64,000 nucleotides of DNA from Membranipora membranacea (Eukaryota; Bryozoa; Gymnolaemata; Cheilostomatida; Membraniporidae): NCBI GenBank assembly GCA_914767715.1, contig OU612069.1, forward strand, positions 5,270,001 to 5,334,000, given 5' to 3'. Made by a program: the position numbers and the translations under genes. The first letter of the stretch is position 1. Every line of letters starts with the position of its first letter. The notes beneath the pieces were generated by a model that worked only from the letters and a program-made list of their open reading frames with translations, searched no databases and had not been told where the DNA came from. Positions 1-10,390 of the stretch are shown here, in pieces.

Positions 1-335
1 ATTCTTAATTCTTAATTGCTGCACTAAGCAAGCAAAATACTTTATCATTGAAACGTCAAACCTGAGGTTTGTGGAGTTCCGATAAACATAATCAAGTCAT
101 GCTCCCTGGTAACATATCAGATTCAAAATCTGTTCATATGACTCTCTATGATCGAAAAACCTCATTTAATGATTTCTTTTAAACAATAATTATAAGAGTC
201 TCCATGTCTATTTGCAATGTGGTCTGATATAAGAATCAACTCTGAAACGAAACAAAGTGTCATAGAATAAATATATGCATATTTTTTCTCACCATGTTTG
301 ACACCAACTAGACTACTTACTGATTACAAGCTCAC

Positions 336-426
336 CTGTTGTTTTGATACTTGTCTGCTAGCAGATGCTGAGTCAGGTTTATCAGGCCTAGCCTATAGTC
401 GCATCCTCGCATAAGTGGCTTTTGAC
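336..426 (-). CDS. Exon 11 of the uncharacterised protein, last one visible
   Basis: This 91-nt exon lies between TTTTCAG and GTGAGC and joins exon 10 in phase 1. It encodes GQKPLMRGCDYRLGLINLTQ and the start of a helix. It ends in phase 2 at a good donor, so at least one further exon is expected. I could not find it in bases 1-330, so it probably lies left of the window. Confidence 0.6.
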
Positions 427-977
427 CTGAAAATGAATGATGGAGTTGTAGAGCGGTTCAGCAAAATCCGTTGAAAAGAACAAGATGTGAATAACAAAGA
501 TGTTTAGGTAAGTGCCTCCCCAAACATGACCGGTTAATCTCAACCTCAATCAAGCATTTATGTGAGGATGTCGTCCATCGAGATCATTATAGTTATATTT
601 GTGCCAAGGTCCAAAAACTTTGAGCTTGACCTCTGTGTCAGCTTTGTCATCAGATCATGATGGAGATGTAAAACAGAATATCTCCACTTATTCATTCTTT
701 TGTCCAGCTAATAGTGAAGCTCAATGCACCACCACACATATGACCCACAAAAAATCATGTCTTAAATCCTCTTAAATAATCATGTTGGGCATCCTTAACC
801 CAATAGTAATTAATGGTAGATGAAATAGCCTGACATGGTCGGACAACTCCAATGCAAAGATCTGCCCTACACACTGATAGCCACTATATATGTATATATA
901 TATATATGAATGACTCATTGTCCATGGTTTTTATGGGTACAATAGTGGGATATAAAATATATGACACTGTATTGCAC

Positions 978-1009
<32 letters not shown>

Positions 1010-4000
1010 GTACAATCCAGTTTTTCTGCGCTGATTAAAGAGCATTGCATTGATTCAGTATCAAGTCACCTAGGATCTTACCTGTATAGGCAGCACAAAA
1101 CTCTTTCATGGACTTCCTCAATGCCTCATTATCTATCTGCCAGTGCAGCTCTTCAAAAATCACTGCAATGACATTCTTCATATCATGGATTGGCTCACAC
1201 ATGGCAACTTTATAAAGCTCTAGATTGAGGTCTGATAGGGTGAGCCCCTCTGTTAGTAAGGCAGGTAGCTAGGTCAGACCTGTAATATAATAATAACATT
1301 GATATCACCAATGTGTAGACTAGCTGTGGGTTTGTAGGCCGATGATTTTACGATTGACATATAGTTGCAGTGTTGCTGACGGCGTTTGTTCAAAGCTTAC
1401 CTCTTAACTCCTTCGCAAGTTTAGCTTTGACCTTGTCCCTTAGCCATGTCGGTGGCACATCTCGACCTCTGCGCTCGAACTCATTGATGCACTCGTTTTT
1501 CTGTTGAAAAGATGTATAATGTTTTACAGTTACCAGTTTATTATGTACAGGAAATGTATATCATGAAATCCTAAATTGTTACAAAGCCTTTTTTTAAATT
1601 CATATTCTGATACTGATTTTATGAATCTATTGGCGGCATGATTTGTTTTCGAATAATTGGATGTTGCTTTTTGCAGGCAAGTTGTGTAACTCACCTTTTT
1701 CGAAGCTCTGAAAGAGTATTCCGGTTTCCGGTCTCCAAAATGTGTGATTCTCTCCTCTAGGCTGGAGAAATATCCGAACTTCAGACATGAGTCTGAATGC
1801 CTGAACGTCTGACAATGAGCTCTGCACCAGCAGGGATGATGGCTCTTTGGGCCTAACTGGCCCACCTCGAAGGCTCTAGCCGGTATGTCACCTGTTGTTG
1901 AGTGAAAAATTTTTGTATCTATCAAAGTTATCCATGTAATGAGACAATAAGAATCCATATTTAAGATTAGATTACCTCACAGAACCTCCCCCCTCCCCAA
2001 GGTCCACATTCTTAGGGTTTCTGTAGGCTAATCCGTGAAGTTTTGTCTCTCTGTCGCTCAATGCCGTGCAGAGTGCAATATATGGTGCACTTAAATTTTC
2101 CTCTTGTTTACAAATATTGGAAACAGTTGCATCAGCCTTCTTATATACGAGAGGCTTCATTGTCATCTAATTGTCACATATCAGATATATTTATAATTTT
2201 GTATTGTATTTACCAGCAAAGAGCCTGGGAGCGGCCCAGTATGTCCTGCCTTCAAACACCACACCATTCATGGTGGACACAATCTCGTCTATCCTTTCGG
2301 CAGTGTAATGCTGCATATCTTCTGATGAGGCTGACGATCTTCCGATCATGTGCCGATATGGCCTCTCTACCATTGCCTGAATGTTTTCCCTAAAAACATA
2401 AAGATAGCTGTACAGAGAAATTGGACACAATAGATAGATTACATATGATCGCTGGCTGGTAAGAATCTTATATAAAAGAAATCATTAAGAGCAATGAAGA
2501 ATCTGTGTTGTGTCAATAGGAACCATGAAATTTGTTGTAATGCTTAATTTTTAACTTACATTTTTGATTCTGTCTCTGTAAGGTACATGGCCTTGTCGTA
2601 GATGAACCCCACACTAATAAGGAATGTGCTGTGGCCATTGAGGGTGCTGTGGTCATGCCACACTTTCACATAGCTAGTAGTTTCCAGATCTTCTATTCTT
2701 TCTTTGATATCCCTGATGCAGTCATCGTCATTAACTTTTTCTGTAAGAGCAAAAGTACATTAATAATGTTGTTAGTAGTGCACAAAAAAAGTTCTGGCTT
2801 CATCAGCAGGGAATGCTCACTAACGCAATTGATCGAGTTTGAATATTTCAACATAGCTGCTGTTTACTTGTTTGCCAAATTAAGGGCAGTTCTAAGTAAG
2901 GCTTTTGCATCATCATCAGTTCGCAACAACAGTTATAGAGCTAGATAGAAACCTTATACCTATCTGTATGAAGAGGATATCTGGCTGATGCGGGTATAGG
3001 CTATGTTTTATTTAGAAATAACTGCTTGTTTATCGTGTCCCTCTAGCTATTTCTATTATGCTCAGTCAGTGATTTGTAGATAATATTATCAAGTTAACAT
3101 CTAAATATCTACAAGGTTAAGTTTGAATCTATATTTGGAACAGTGTTTCCGACATTGAATTTACAAGCTAACAGGGTTTTCTTCCGCCTGTAATACATTG
3201 AGATTTTCAGTTGGTGTTCAGAAATTTGTATCAGGATGACACAACTATGCCTGAAATAGGTAGCTTGCTTATTTTAGATACACTTCGTTGAAACTCGGAC
3301 CACTATTCCACCTTGTCGGATAATTCTGTCATTGCCAACTAACCTCCGCTGTCTTTGAGAATTTGTGCACATTGCTGTTGGTTCAGCTGTGACAAATCTG
3401 TTTTTTTCTCAGAATTCCCATGTTCCCCATTTGTTGCAAATGGATTTGCCTGATGACTGCTAATGATATGACTCTGCCGTAAATCTGCTTTTCTTCTTTT
3501 TGTCCATTTCTGAATGTGAACGTAGTGATCGGACAAATCGCTCGGCCAATGTTTATATCCCCACTTAAAATCCTTCTGTCTCGTTCTTTCACTGCAAATA
3601 ACCCAAATATTTACTATGCTGGGTTAGAGTATCAGACAATTATATTGGCTAAGTTGCTACGAATATCATCTTCCATTGCTCACCCATATCATATCCTTTA
3701 TTTTTTCCACATCAGGAGTTGTTGTCCTGCCCTTAACTAACCAATGTTGTAACAATTGAAGGTGGTACCCTACTGAGGATACATTTAATCAGTGTTTTCA
3801 AACTACTCTGTTCATACCTAGCTCGTCTGGGTTGAGAGTAGTGCGCATCGCAACACCATCAACTTTCCTGTACGTTGCTCTAGCTTGCTTTCTTGTATTG
3901 AAAGAGTATCCTAGAGACTTGGCATATTCTTGTATTACCTAAAAGTGTATGTTAAATTTTCCATGATTAGTTAACAGTTGGTGGTACAGTATAAAGCTAC

Positions 4001-4947
4001 GATATTTTTCCAACAATATTTAATTCTAAATGTTTTTTCTAACTGTTACAGATCTAAATAGACTTGGATGGTTTGTGGGTGTGCAGTATGTTCACAAACG
4101 ATGATATGATATATCAGGTTTGCATCAATATAATGGCAGCTGACAACCATCTCTATAAGATTTTTAACCTTTACTAATCATTACAAGTATGAGAAAAAAG
4201 GCAGGTTTTCTTACTATGATTTGCCACCCCACGCTCTACTATATAACTCAGCGGTTTCATGGGATTGATTCTAATTCTTCCCAAATATTATATTGTAATT
4301 TAAATCTTGGTAAGGATAGGACGTAGTTGCTATGATGTCATATTCTCACCTGCTCTCTATTTTTCTCTAACATCGGCCCAGCTTTGCGAGACAGTTGGGC
4401 CCACCTTCTGGCCATTTCCTTCCCTAGCTGTTTGCTGTTCGGCGATAGCTTCCTCAAATATTCAGCGACACACTGGCGATCAAAATTGTAAGACCTTAAA
4501 GGACCAATATGGCTCTTGGCACGGTGCCTTACATAAGTACAGCTCTGTCGAATCCTCAACTTTGCGTATTTGTTCATAGACAAGTTGGATGAATAGAGTG
4601 CCGTCGTATGAGCTTGCACGGACTCATCCCGCATTTTTTTTAGAAAGTTTTGCTCAATCTTCCTACGTGCTGCAGCTGAAACTTCTGGTGTTCTAACTCT
4701 AGGTGTTCTCTCGTTTACTGTTCTAATGACTATTCTAGCTGGTGTAAGTTTGTCCTTTTCTGTTGTGATGAAAAGAGCGTTTGACTTCATCAATTCGAAC
4801 TCAGGAATCATAGCACAAGCCTTACAGTCAAAGGCACTGTGTGTTGGCCTATCTTTATCTGCCATTTCATACCAGCTTGCCAAACTGAATCTATCCCTGA
4901 ACTTCCTTTGCCCTTGTTCTCGCTGCAGAAACTTTCCTCTACCCATC
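336..4947 (-). CDS. Multi-exon gene for an uncharacterised conserved protein (11 exons seen)
   Basis: I do not know a name or function for this protein. Exons, written 5' to 3' on the minus strand: 4947-4350, 3938-3818, 3736-3684, 3575-3344, 2740-2560, 2389-2214, 2102-1986, 1891-1695, 1500-1401, 1279-1082, 426-336. Each has an AG acceptor and a GT donor, and reading phases match at all ten junctions, giving about 690 residues. The pattern VWHDHSTLNGHSTFL, then YDKAMY, then GDIPARAFEVGQ, a Cys/His-rich segment, a SAP-like helical piece and CDYRLGL resembles a family I remember from predicted cnidarian, sponge and mollusc proteins, where it is common and unnamed; that match is from memory. No signal peptide or membrane segment is evident, and the N-terminus is very basic. 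Exon 10 has an in-frame TAG, so this copy may be a pseudogene. The last exon ends at a donor, so the gene probably continues beyond the left edge. Confidence 0.72.
883..1010. repeat. Two (TA)n microsatellite tracts in an intron
   Basis: Alternating TA/AT runs lie at about 885-907 and 987-1009, separated by ordinary A+T-rich sequence. Both are in the intron between exons 10 and 11 of the minus-strand gene. Short open frames across them are products of the repeat and not genes. Confidence 0.8.
1082..1279 (-). pseudogene. Exon 10 of the uncharacterised protein, with an in-frame TAG
   Basis: The exon runs from acceptor ATTACAG to donor GTAAGA (198 nt). In the phase fixed by both neighbours it reads G-L-T-stop-L-P-A-L-L, then an uninterrupted 62 codons including CEPIHDMKN and a Trp-containing helix. 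The TAG lies at 1271-1269. The next possible acceptor, directly after that TAG, would shift the frame out of the family-like reading. So either this gene is a recent pseudogene, the stop is a polymorphism or sequencing error, or the transcript ends here. Protein-like sequence after the stop argues that any loss is recent. Confidence 0.6.
1401..2102 (-). CDS. Exons 7-9 of the uncharacterised protein (Cys/His-rich and SAP-like parts)
   Basis: Exon 7 (2102-1986) ends at donor GTTCTG. A second GT seven bases further would leave an impossible phase, so the upstream donor is chosen. Exon 8 (1891-1695) encodes GDIPARAFEVGQLGPKSHH and then CWCRAHC, a small Cys/His cluster that could bind zinc. Exon 9 (1500-1401) encodes a helix-turn-helix stretch (INEFERRGRDVPPTWLRDKV) that looks like a SAP module, a DNA- or RNA-binding fold of about 35 residues; that assignment is by pattern only. 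Donors are GTGAGT and GTAAGC. Confidence 0.68.
2214..2740 (-). CDS. Exons 5-6 of the uncharacterised protein (VWHDHS core)
   Basis: Exon 5 (2740-2560, 181 nt) carries the most family-like segment, VWHDHSTLNGHSTFL followed by GFIYDKAMYLTE. Exon 6 (2389-2214, 176 nt) continues with NIQAMVERPYRHMIGRSS and ends at GTAAAT. Acceptors are CTTACAG and TTTTTAG and the donor between them is GTAAGT; phases run 1 to 2 to 1. The His/Asp/Ser-rich core is the best-conserved part in the relatives I recall, but its biochemical role is not known to me. Confidence 0.72.
3344..3938 (-). CDS. Exons 2-4 of the uncharacterised protein
   Basis: Exon 2 (3938-3818, 121 nt) has a TTTTAG acceptor and a GTATGA donor. 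Exon 3 (3736-3684) is a 53-nt exon with donor GTGAGC; it is needed to keep the frame and is the least certain. Exon 4 (3575-3344, 232 nt) encodes an aromatic stretch (FKWGYKHWPSDLSDHYVHI) followed by a basic patch and a Ser/Asn/Gln-rich tail, and ends at GTTAGT in phase 1. An alternative acceptor for exon 4 at 3592 would use another frame that meets a stop before any good donor, so I prefer 3575. Confidence 0.6.
4350..4947 (-). CDS. First coding exon of the uncharacterised protein, basic N-terminal region
   Basis: This 199-codon exon starts with ATG at 4946. The codon follows directly on an acceptor (TTAACAG then G), so an upstream 5'UTR exon is likely. The protein begins MGRGKFLQREQGQRKF and is rich in Arg and Lys. 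Around residue 40 comes a short Cys pair (CKAC), followed by a Thr/Arg/Pro-rich stretch and then a helical region with many Arg, Lys and Gln. It ends at donor GTGAGA in phase 0. No catalytic motif is recognisable. The opposite-strand reading of the same stretch is open in places but has no splice logic, so I treat it as a shadow. Confidence 0.7.
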
Positions 4948-5770
4948 CTGTTAAATATTCAATAAACCAACAATACATTGCCCTTCTAAGTACACACTAT
5001 ACCCTGACTTAATGATCTTAACTACACTTCAACTCTTACCTGAAAATCAAAATCATTATCTTGCTTCATAATCTGATCTTAATTTAGAAGCTAAATGTAC
5101 CTCTAAGGGGATGTCTGTAGCCCCAATAACAAAGTGTTTATAATATGGAAATCAGTGGCGAGGATTAAATATCATGCTAAAAAATGCTACAATATTGCAA
5201 TAAATGCTAGTTTAGGGTTCACATGATTTCAGCTGACACCAATTTTCACTAGCTGAGGTTGTGTAAATGTTAGCGAGTAACGTATTTCACTATTGAAAGC
5301 CATTGCAAAAGGCGATATTTTCTCTCAGCCTGTACTTCACTCTTCCAAGGTGACGGATAATGCTAAATACTGCAAATAGTTTCCCTCTTCGTTGGTATAG
5401 GATACGTCTTGTTAGTTCCTAATAATTCATGCAAAATGTGACATAACTCCCCCAATTACAGATATCCTTTGCAAGTTATGCTGAATTATGAAATCATATG
5501 TCCACATGTGAGTGATAAGACATCCGATTTTTTTTAACCTCTTAAATATTGATCAAAGAGATACTTTTAGCCCACCATGAATATCCAGTGTGGCCAACTG
5601 ATTGTAATCTCATAAATTCATTGGAAAGGTTTGATTTTTAATTGATATAGTTAGACTTCAGGGAAGGTACTGTGTAAACAAAAATAGTCATTTTGTTACC
5701 ATAGTTATAGAGCAGAAACTTCGGTCAAATAGTGCTACTGTATGCTCTCAATGTTTTTTTTTTTTTACAG
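4948..5770. promoter_or_regulatory. Spacer between divergent transcripts, possible bidirectional promoter region
   Basis: About 820 bases separate the first coding exon on the minus strand (ATG at 4946) from the first plus-strand exon candidate (5771). A head-to-head arrangement would place promoters of both here. I see no recognisable core promoter element, and the minus-strand ATG sits behind an acceptor, so its true transcription start is further right. This is positional inference only. Confidence 0.3.
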
Positions 5771-6260
5771 GCTTGGTTCCTGGTGGTGGCGAAGTCTCAC
5801 ATCATAAGGAAAGTCTGGTCCTGTATAGAAGCTTTGGATTAGAAACGTCAACAACGAATACCTCTATCTATTTTAGATCAGGTAATATTTGGGAATATAC
5901 AGTAGTGTTAATGTTATTTTAATGCCAGTACAATTTTTTTGCATAACCAGCTGGCACTGTCATGCAATTGGCCCAGATCATGGGGCTAGTTTATCCTTAG
6001 CCAATACCCTGGTACTTCACCAGTATATGAGAAACATAGGGGTAATCAATGTTGTATAAATTTGCCTGTTAATTGTCAGATTTGTCACCTTGTGTCAACA
6101 TCACAATCACAGAAGTAGATAGACATGGATGGTTTACTATGTTCTGCACTTTGAATTGATAGGCAGCAGTTGCTCTGTGTATTATGACTGAGCAGGTGAC
6201 ACCACCAGCTAGCTGTCAATGGATGTGCAAAGACATCTGATCTGGACGGACCTACTCAAG
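5771..6260 (+). CDS. Two candidate exons, possible 5' part of the plus-strand gene
   Basis: A strong polypyrimidine tract and CAG precede 5771. The frame is open to donor GTAATA after 5881 (protein-like: LVPGGGEVSHHKESL). A second short exon, 6213-6260, can join in phase 1 and ends at GTAAGG. I found no start codon upstream and no clean phase match to the next candidate at 7567, so these may be 5' untranslated, alternative, or part of another transcript. No family is recognised. Confidence 0.3.
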
Positions 6261-6641
6261 GTAAGGAACACATTTTCAACAGACCATTTTGGCACATAAC
6301 CAAGTTAGTTGCTGAATTCCTTGCTTACTGCTGCTTGTGCTGCTGCAGAATATGTATTAGCTTTTCAAATTGGTAATCAAAAGTCCTATACTTCCTCCTT
6401 ACCCAATAATTTACCTAGCGTTGATCATCATCTGTACCAGCACAGCAAGCATTGACTACCCATTATTGCTTCATTGGTAGGCTAATCAGCAGAGCAAACT
6501 CAAATAGACCCAAAGTGGCAAAATCATTTGATCTTTTCGCTGGCTTAGTTGCTGCTTATGGCATACATCAAAAAGCGAAGGGACCTGCTGGGTTTTTGGT
6601 GGTGAAGTTGACTGGGGTCCAGTATTACAGAGGTATCAATA

Positions 6642-6714
6642 GAGTTTGATCCATTTACCAGCGTTCGGCATTACCAGTGGAGGGGGGGGGGGCAACTCCA
6701 ATGGATAAAACTTG
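6642..6714. repeat. Truncated hairpin (foldback) element
   Basis: The left arm GTTTGATCCATTTACC and right arm CAATGGATAAAACTTG are imperfect inverted repeats, enclosing CCAGTGGAGG, a G tract and GCAACTCC. The same pieces occur in the fuller copies at 11934 and 15814, so this is a shortened member of that family. Confidence 0.5.
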
Positions 6715-7566
6715 ATTTAGGCACACTACCAAAGTTGGTATAATTCACAAGAAGACTTTTGAGGACTATTCAGATGTATAGAGCACCAACTTAAAATATT
6801 GGTATATTCCAGCATCTAGCTGCCGATAAATGCTACTGGTCACGCTGCACAGAATTACCAGTTGGTTTTATGAATGTTGTTACACAGAAATGTTAGCCAT
6901 TGCGATATATACTCTGGTCTGCGAATGGTGTGTATAACAGCTGGGTGTTTCTATGCAGATCAATAGTTACATACAATCTGAAGAGCTCTTTTGCTTTCTT
7001 TTTGCTACGTTCAAACTAGTCTTGTGTCACCTGCATCCAGGGTATATCTGCCATAAGTTCTACATTATAAAACCCTAAGTTTCTTAGATTCAAAAACTGT
7101 TGCTCTGAGAATAAAATCACTGTGGTATAACCACACAAAGCAGCAGATTTTTTCCTTCCCCTTTCACTCATGTTGAGGTCTCAGTGAACAATTACCACAT
7201 CACACCCAAAAGTTCCCTCCATATTTCATTTCATAGCCTGATTGGTGCAAATTCCCTCCCTTTATTCCTATCTATATTAAAACCATTATAGAAGAGGTTT
7301 TCTTATGCAAATCAAGTCGTTAGTCGTAAGTCACATCTAGAGGATTTGTCAAAGTTTTATAATGAGACAAAATCTCCGTGGTGCAGAGCGAAGCATTTGC
7401 AGCAAACCCCCTCCCCCCCTCCGCCACTCATAATGCAATTTTCTGGGGATTTACCAGTCATGGGAATTTTTGGTCAAAAGGTTTATGCGGGAAGGGGGAC
7501 TGATTCTGACATAGAGATGTTTGAATATATTACAGCTCTTCATGGTTTATTCTTGTTATTTTGTAG

Positions 7567-7707
7567 GTGATGAGTCCAGGAGATGCTGATAGCTTGAAGC
7601 AGCTCATTGTGAGGCACAGAGTACTGATAATCAGATATCAGATAAGACAACAGAGTCATTACTTATACAAGGCAACAAATCGGCAGCAAGATGATGTAAG
7701 ATTTGAG
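7567..7707 (+). CDS. Candidate coding exon, 47 codons, unknown product
   Basis: The exon follows TTTTGTAG and ends at GTAGGC, with an inner GTAAGA as another possible donor; both leave phase 0. It encodes MSPGDADSLKQLIVRHRVL, an Arg/Gln-rich helical stretch, and a Tyr/Leu segment. An ATG four bases in could be the start codon. It could join in phase 0 either to 8181 through the alternative acceptor TGGTAG, or to 9975. No family is recognised. Confidence 0.35.
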
Positions 7708-8174
7708 GTAGGCTTTCTGTCCAGCTGCTATCTCATAGAAAGCCCCATGTACAACATGTTTGTATTTTCTTCTTTAATGCTTTATGCTAGCCAGGTGATA
7801 CGGCGCTGCTGCCTAGTGAGCTGCGAATAATTTATATAGCATTTTTTGTTGTCTCAAAGTGTAATTGTTATAACAATTATGGCTACGGTGTCAAGTGATC
7901 TAAATTTCCTCCTCCTTCTAAAAAATGGCAATAGCTCGCATTAGAAAAGAAAACCTCAAGATTGCGCCATAAGAGTAGCATCAAATTATATTGTGAAATG
8001 GAGTATCCCACAATGCAATTTTGTTTTAGTTGTCTTCACTTGTAAGATCTAAGCAATAGCTATTTGTGATCATCCAAGGAATTCATTGTCAGAGTTATAA
8101 ACATGATAATAATCAAGTAATTGGTTAGAGGTTTTAGATTTTTCTAATACCATATCTTTGCCTGTTATCTACAG

Positions 8175-8305
8175 TGGTAGGAACAATGTTTTAATGAATG
8201 GCTCAACACATGGGAGATGGAGGTTTAAGTACATTTATTGACCAGACAGCAGAATATACAAGCACCACTCTGTCAGTAGATGATTTGCAGCTGGAGAATG
8301 AACAT
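8175..8305 (+). CDS. Candidate exon with a start codon at 8198
   Basis: The exon follows ATCTACAG and ends at GTACGT. From ATG at 8198 it reads 36 codons, MAQHMGDGGLSTFIDQ then a Thr/Ser-rich part and LSVDDLQLENEH, and leaves phase 0, matching 9975-10022. Stops upstream in the same frame make 8198 a plausible start. A competing reading begins after the internal TAG at 8180 (EQCFNEWLNTWEMEV) and stops at 8228; it would join the 7567 exon in phase 0. I cannot decide between them from sequence alone. Confidence 0.38.
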
Positions 8306-8830
8306 GTACGTTTAATTGGTAACTTAGTGTTTTTTATCCTTTTGAATTCCATTGTTATTCAAGAAATACCATAAACTTATGGCTCTCTTATACATTGAAT
8401 CTATACTCATGGCTCAAGTAAATCTCTGGTAGGAGGAAGAGGTCCAACTCTGACCCCCTCAAATGATATAAAAGTGAATCAGGGCCCACAAGAAAAAATA
8501 GCACCACAGATGTGTATTAATGGCATATCTGTTGTAATAATAGTTCTATAGGTTGACTTGGGACCTCTCATTACTATAAGCAGATCTTTTAAGTGCCCAA
8601 AGTGGGATTTGATCCAGCAACCTCTTTATCATCCGCCACCAACCACCAACCAACCAATTACCATCATGCCAATCAAATTAAACATGCTCGATCAAGATCA
8701 AATTTAACCTTAGCAACCAATTATTGTCATAGGTAAGGTGGTTATCCAGTATAATGCCCTGAGGCTACATATTTCACATTCTGCAGCATTGGCAGCTACG
8801 GGTGAGGGGGCTAAGTCCAATAGCTACAGT

Positions 8831-8843
8831 GGGGGGGGGGGGG
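8831..8843 (+). repeat. G homopolymer tract
   Basis: A run of 13 G follows GCTACAGT. It sits in noncoding sequence between two candidate exons. Similar tracts occur at about 6682, 16065, 28379, 36781, 44101, 59453 and 61770. Confidence 0.85.
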
Positions 8844-9974
8844 TCCAAAAACAGCAAGCTGCAATGCGTGGAGTCAATAATTTGTCTTTCGATTAATAAT
8901 AAACTTCATGGACTCTATTTACACTGAAAGTTTATTAAATTACATGAAAACTCAATGACACAGAGAAAGTAACATTTTTTAATATCAAACTCATGGTTGT
9001 TTTCGAAGCATGTGCAAAAAAAGCTACAATACCTGATTATTTCAGATGCTGATTCTTAAAAATTATAAGATAAGACTGATGGCTACCGGCCTTTATTGTT
9101 TGCAACGATATAATATAAGTGTATAAATTCAATTCAGTGCTTACGTAAATATTTATGAAACTTGATCTAGGTGTACATGAAAATGCTAAGACAAACATAA
9201 CTATTGAGAGGAACTTGTTGTGACTCATAACGTCACTCTGGGACTTTTACATCAACAGATTTTATATCTCTTAGCGAGCTATGAACAATAATTTACAAAA
9301 ATAAACATTGAATATTATTTGCATTGTCATCTGCATTCATTTTCATGTGGCAGAAAATGAATAATAATATTCTATCGTTATAAATTTTAACAGGGTATAT
9401 ATTATGTGTTGACAAGAATTCAAGGTTTTAAAACATCATCATTCTGGTGATTTTCAATTTATCAACCCATGGTATCGAATGTGTCGAGGAAAGTTTTTGG
9501 TAACTTATTGGCCTTGCACAGTGCACCAGATGCTGCCATAAAACTTTATATTTTCAGAAAGTGATTTGAGTAATTTGAATGAAAATAGAGTGTCACATGT
9601 CATGCAAGCTGTGTTGTTGTTGTCTGGATGAGGCTGCCACAAATGCTGCTGATGTAAAAGGCCTTATGGTTTTATCACCAGGGTCAGTGATGAAATTTTG
9701 ACCTACAAAATAAAACAACTATGTATGAATAAGAATATAAGATGATCTGCATGCAGGATGTCAACAAATGTATTTTAAGAATTTGGATAGCCATGTCGGG
9801 TTATGAAGAATTTGTAAACTAGCTGTAAATTGATGTGTTGGATGTCCAGCTTGATTAAATGAATTTTCAATACCCAAAAGTTTAATTATGTGATATGACC
9901 ATGAAAAATAATAGCAAAAGTAGTTTATTGATTGATATTGTTTCTAGGTATTCCAATGATTTCTTTCATTCCAG

Positions 9975-10022
9975 CATGATGACTCTACTGATTTGGTTGC
10001 AGCGGAAAACTTCTCACAGCTG
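9975..10022 (+). CDS. Short candidate exon, 16 codons
   Basis: The exon lies between TTCATTCCAG and donor GTAACG and reads HDDSTDLVAAENFSQL in phase 0, continuing the acidic character of the 8198 exon. The next confirmed exon of the plus-strand gene (15499) needs phase 2, so at least one exon between 10022 and 15499 has not been found. The Gypsy relic and hairpin elements lie in that gap. Confidence 0.4.
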
Positions 10023-10173
10023 GTAACGGTTACCTGGTTCTCCATAACATATCTGGTTTCTGATGGCTTTCAAAAATAGAGAGGCCGCATTAGGTAGCTC
10101 ACCAGTAGAGAATCATCTGGAAAAGAAAGAGTGAAACTCTGGTTTACTGACTCGCCGCTAATATGCCACTCAT

Positions 10174-10390
10174 GCAGTTGCTGAGGCATTCCACAGCATG
10201 AGAGAACCCAAAATCAAAAAAGTCGATATAATTTATGTAATCAATCAATACTTAGCTAGTCTTCCAACAACAGAGTGTCATGAGCAAAAGTTACTTAGCC
10301 CCATACAGCTGCTGAGGCATTTCACAGCATGAGAGTATCCAAAAATTAAAATCGAAATCAATATAATTCACACACCCAATCAATACTTGT
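10174..10390 (+). repeat. Pair of direct repeats, about 85 bp each
   Basis: CAG(T/C)TGCTGAGGCATT then CACAGCATGAGAG begins at 10174 and again at 10306, each followed by related A-rich sequence ending in CAATCAATACTT. The copies are 132 bases apart and moderately diverged, so this is a local tandem duplication in noncoding DNA. Confidence 0.7.

Noticed and set aside
852-1171. Open frames across the TA repeats
   Set aside because: They consist of Tyr/Ile dipeptides dictated by the (TA)n tract and overlap intron sequence.
2043-2393. 116-codon plus-strand frame
   Set aside because: It lies opposite exons 6 and 7 of the minus-strand gene, which have splice sites and family-like sequence.
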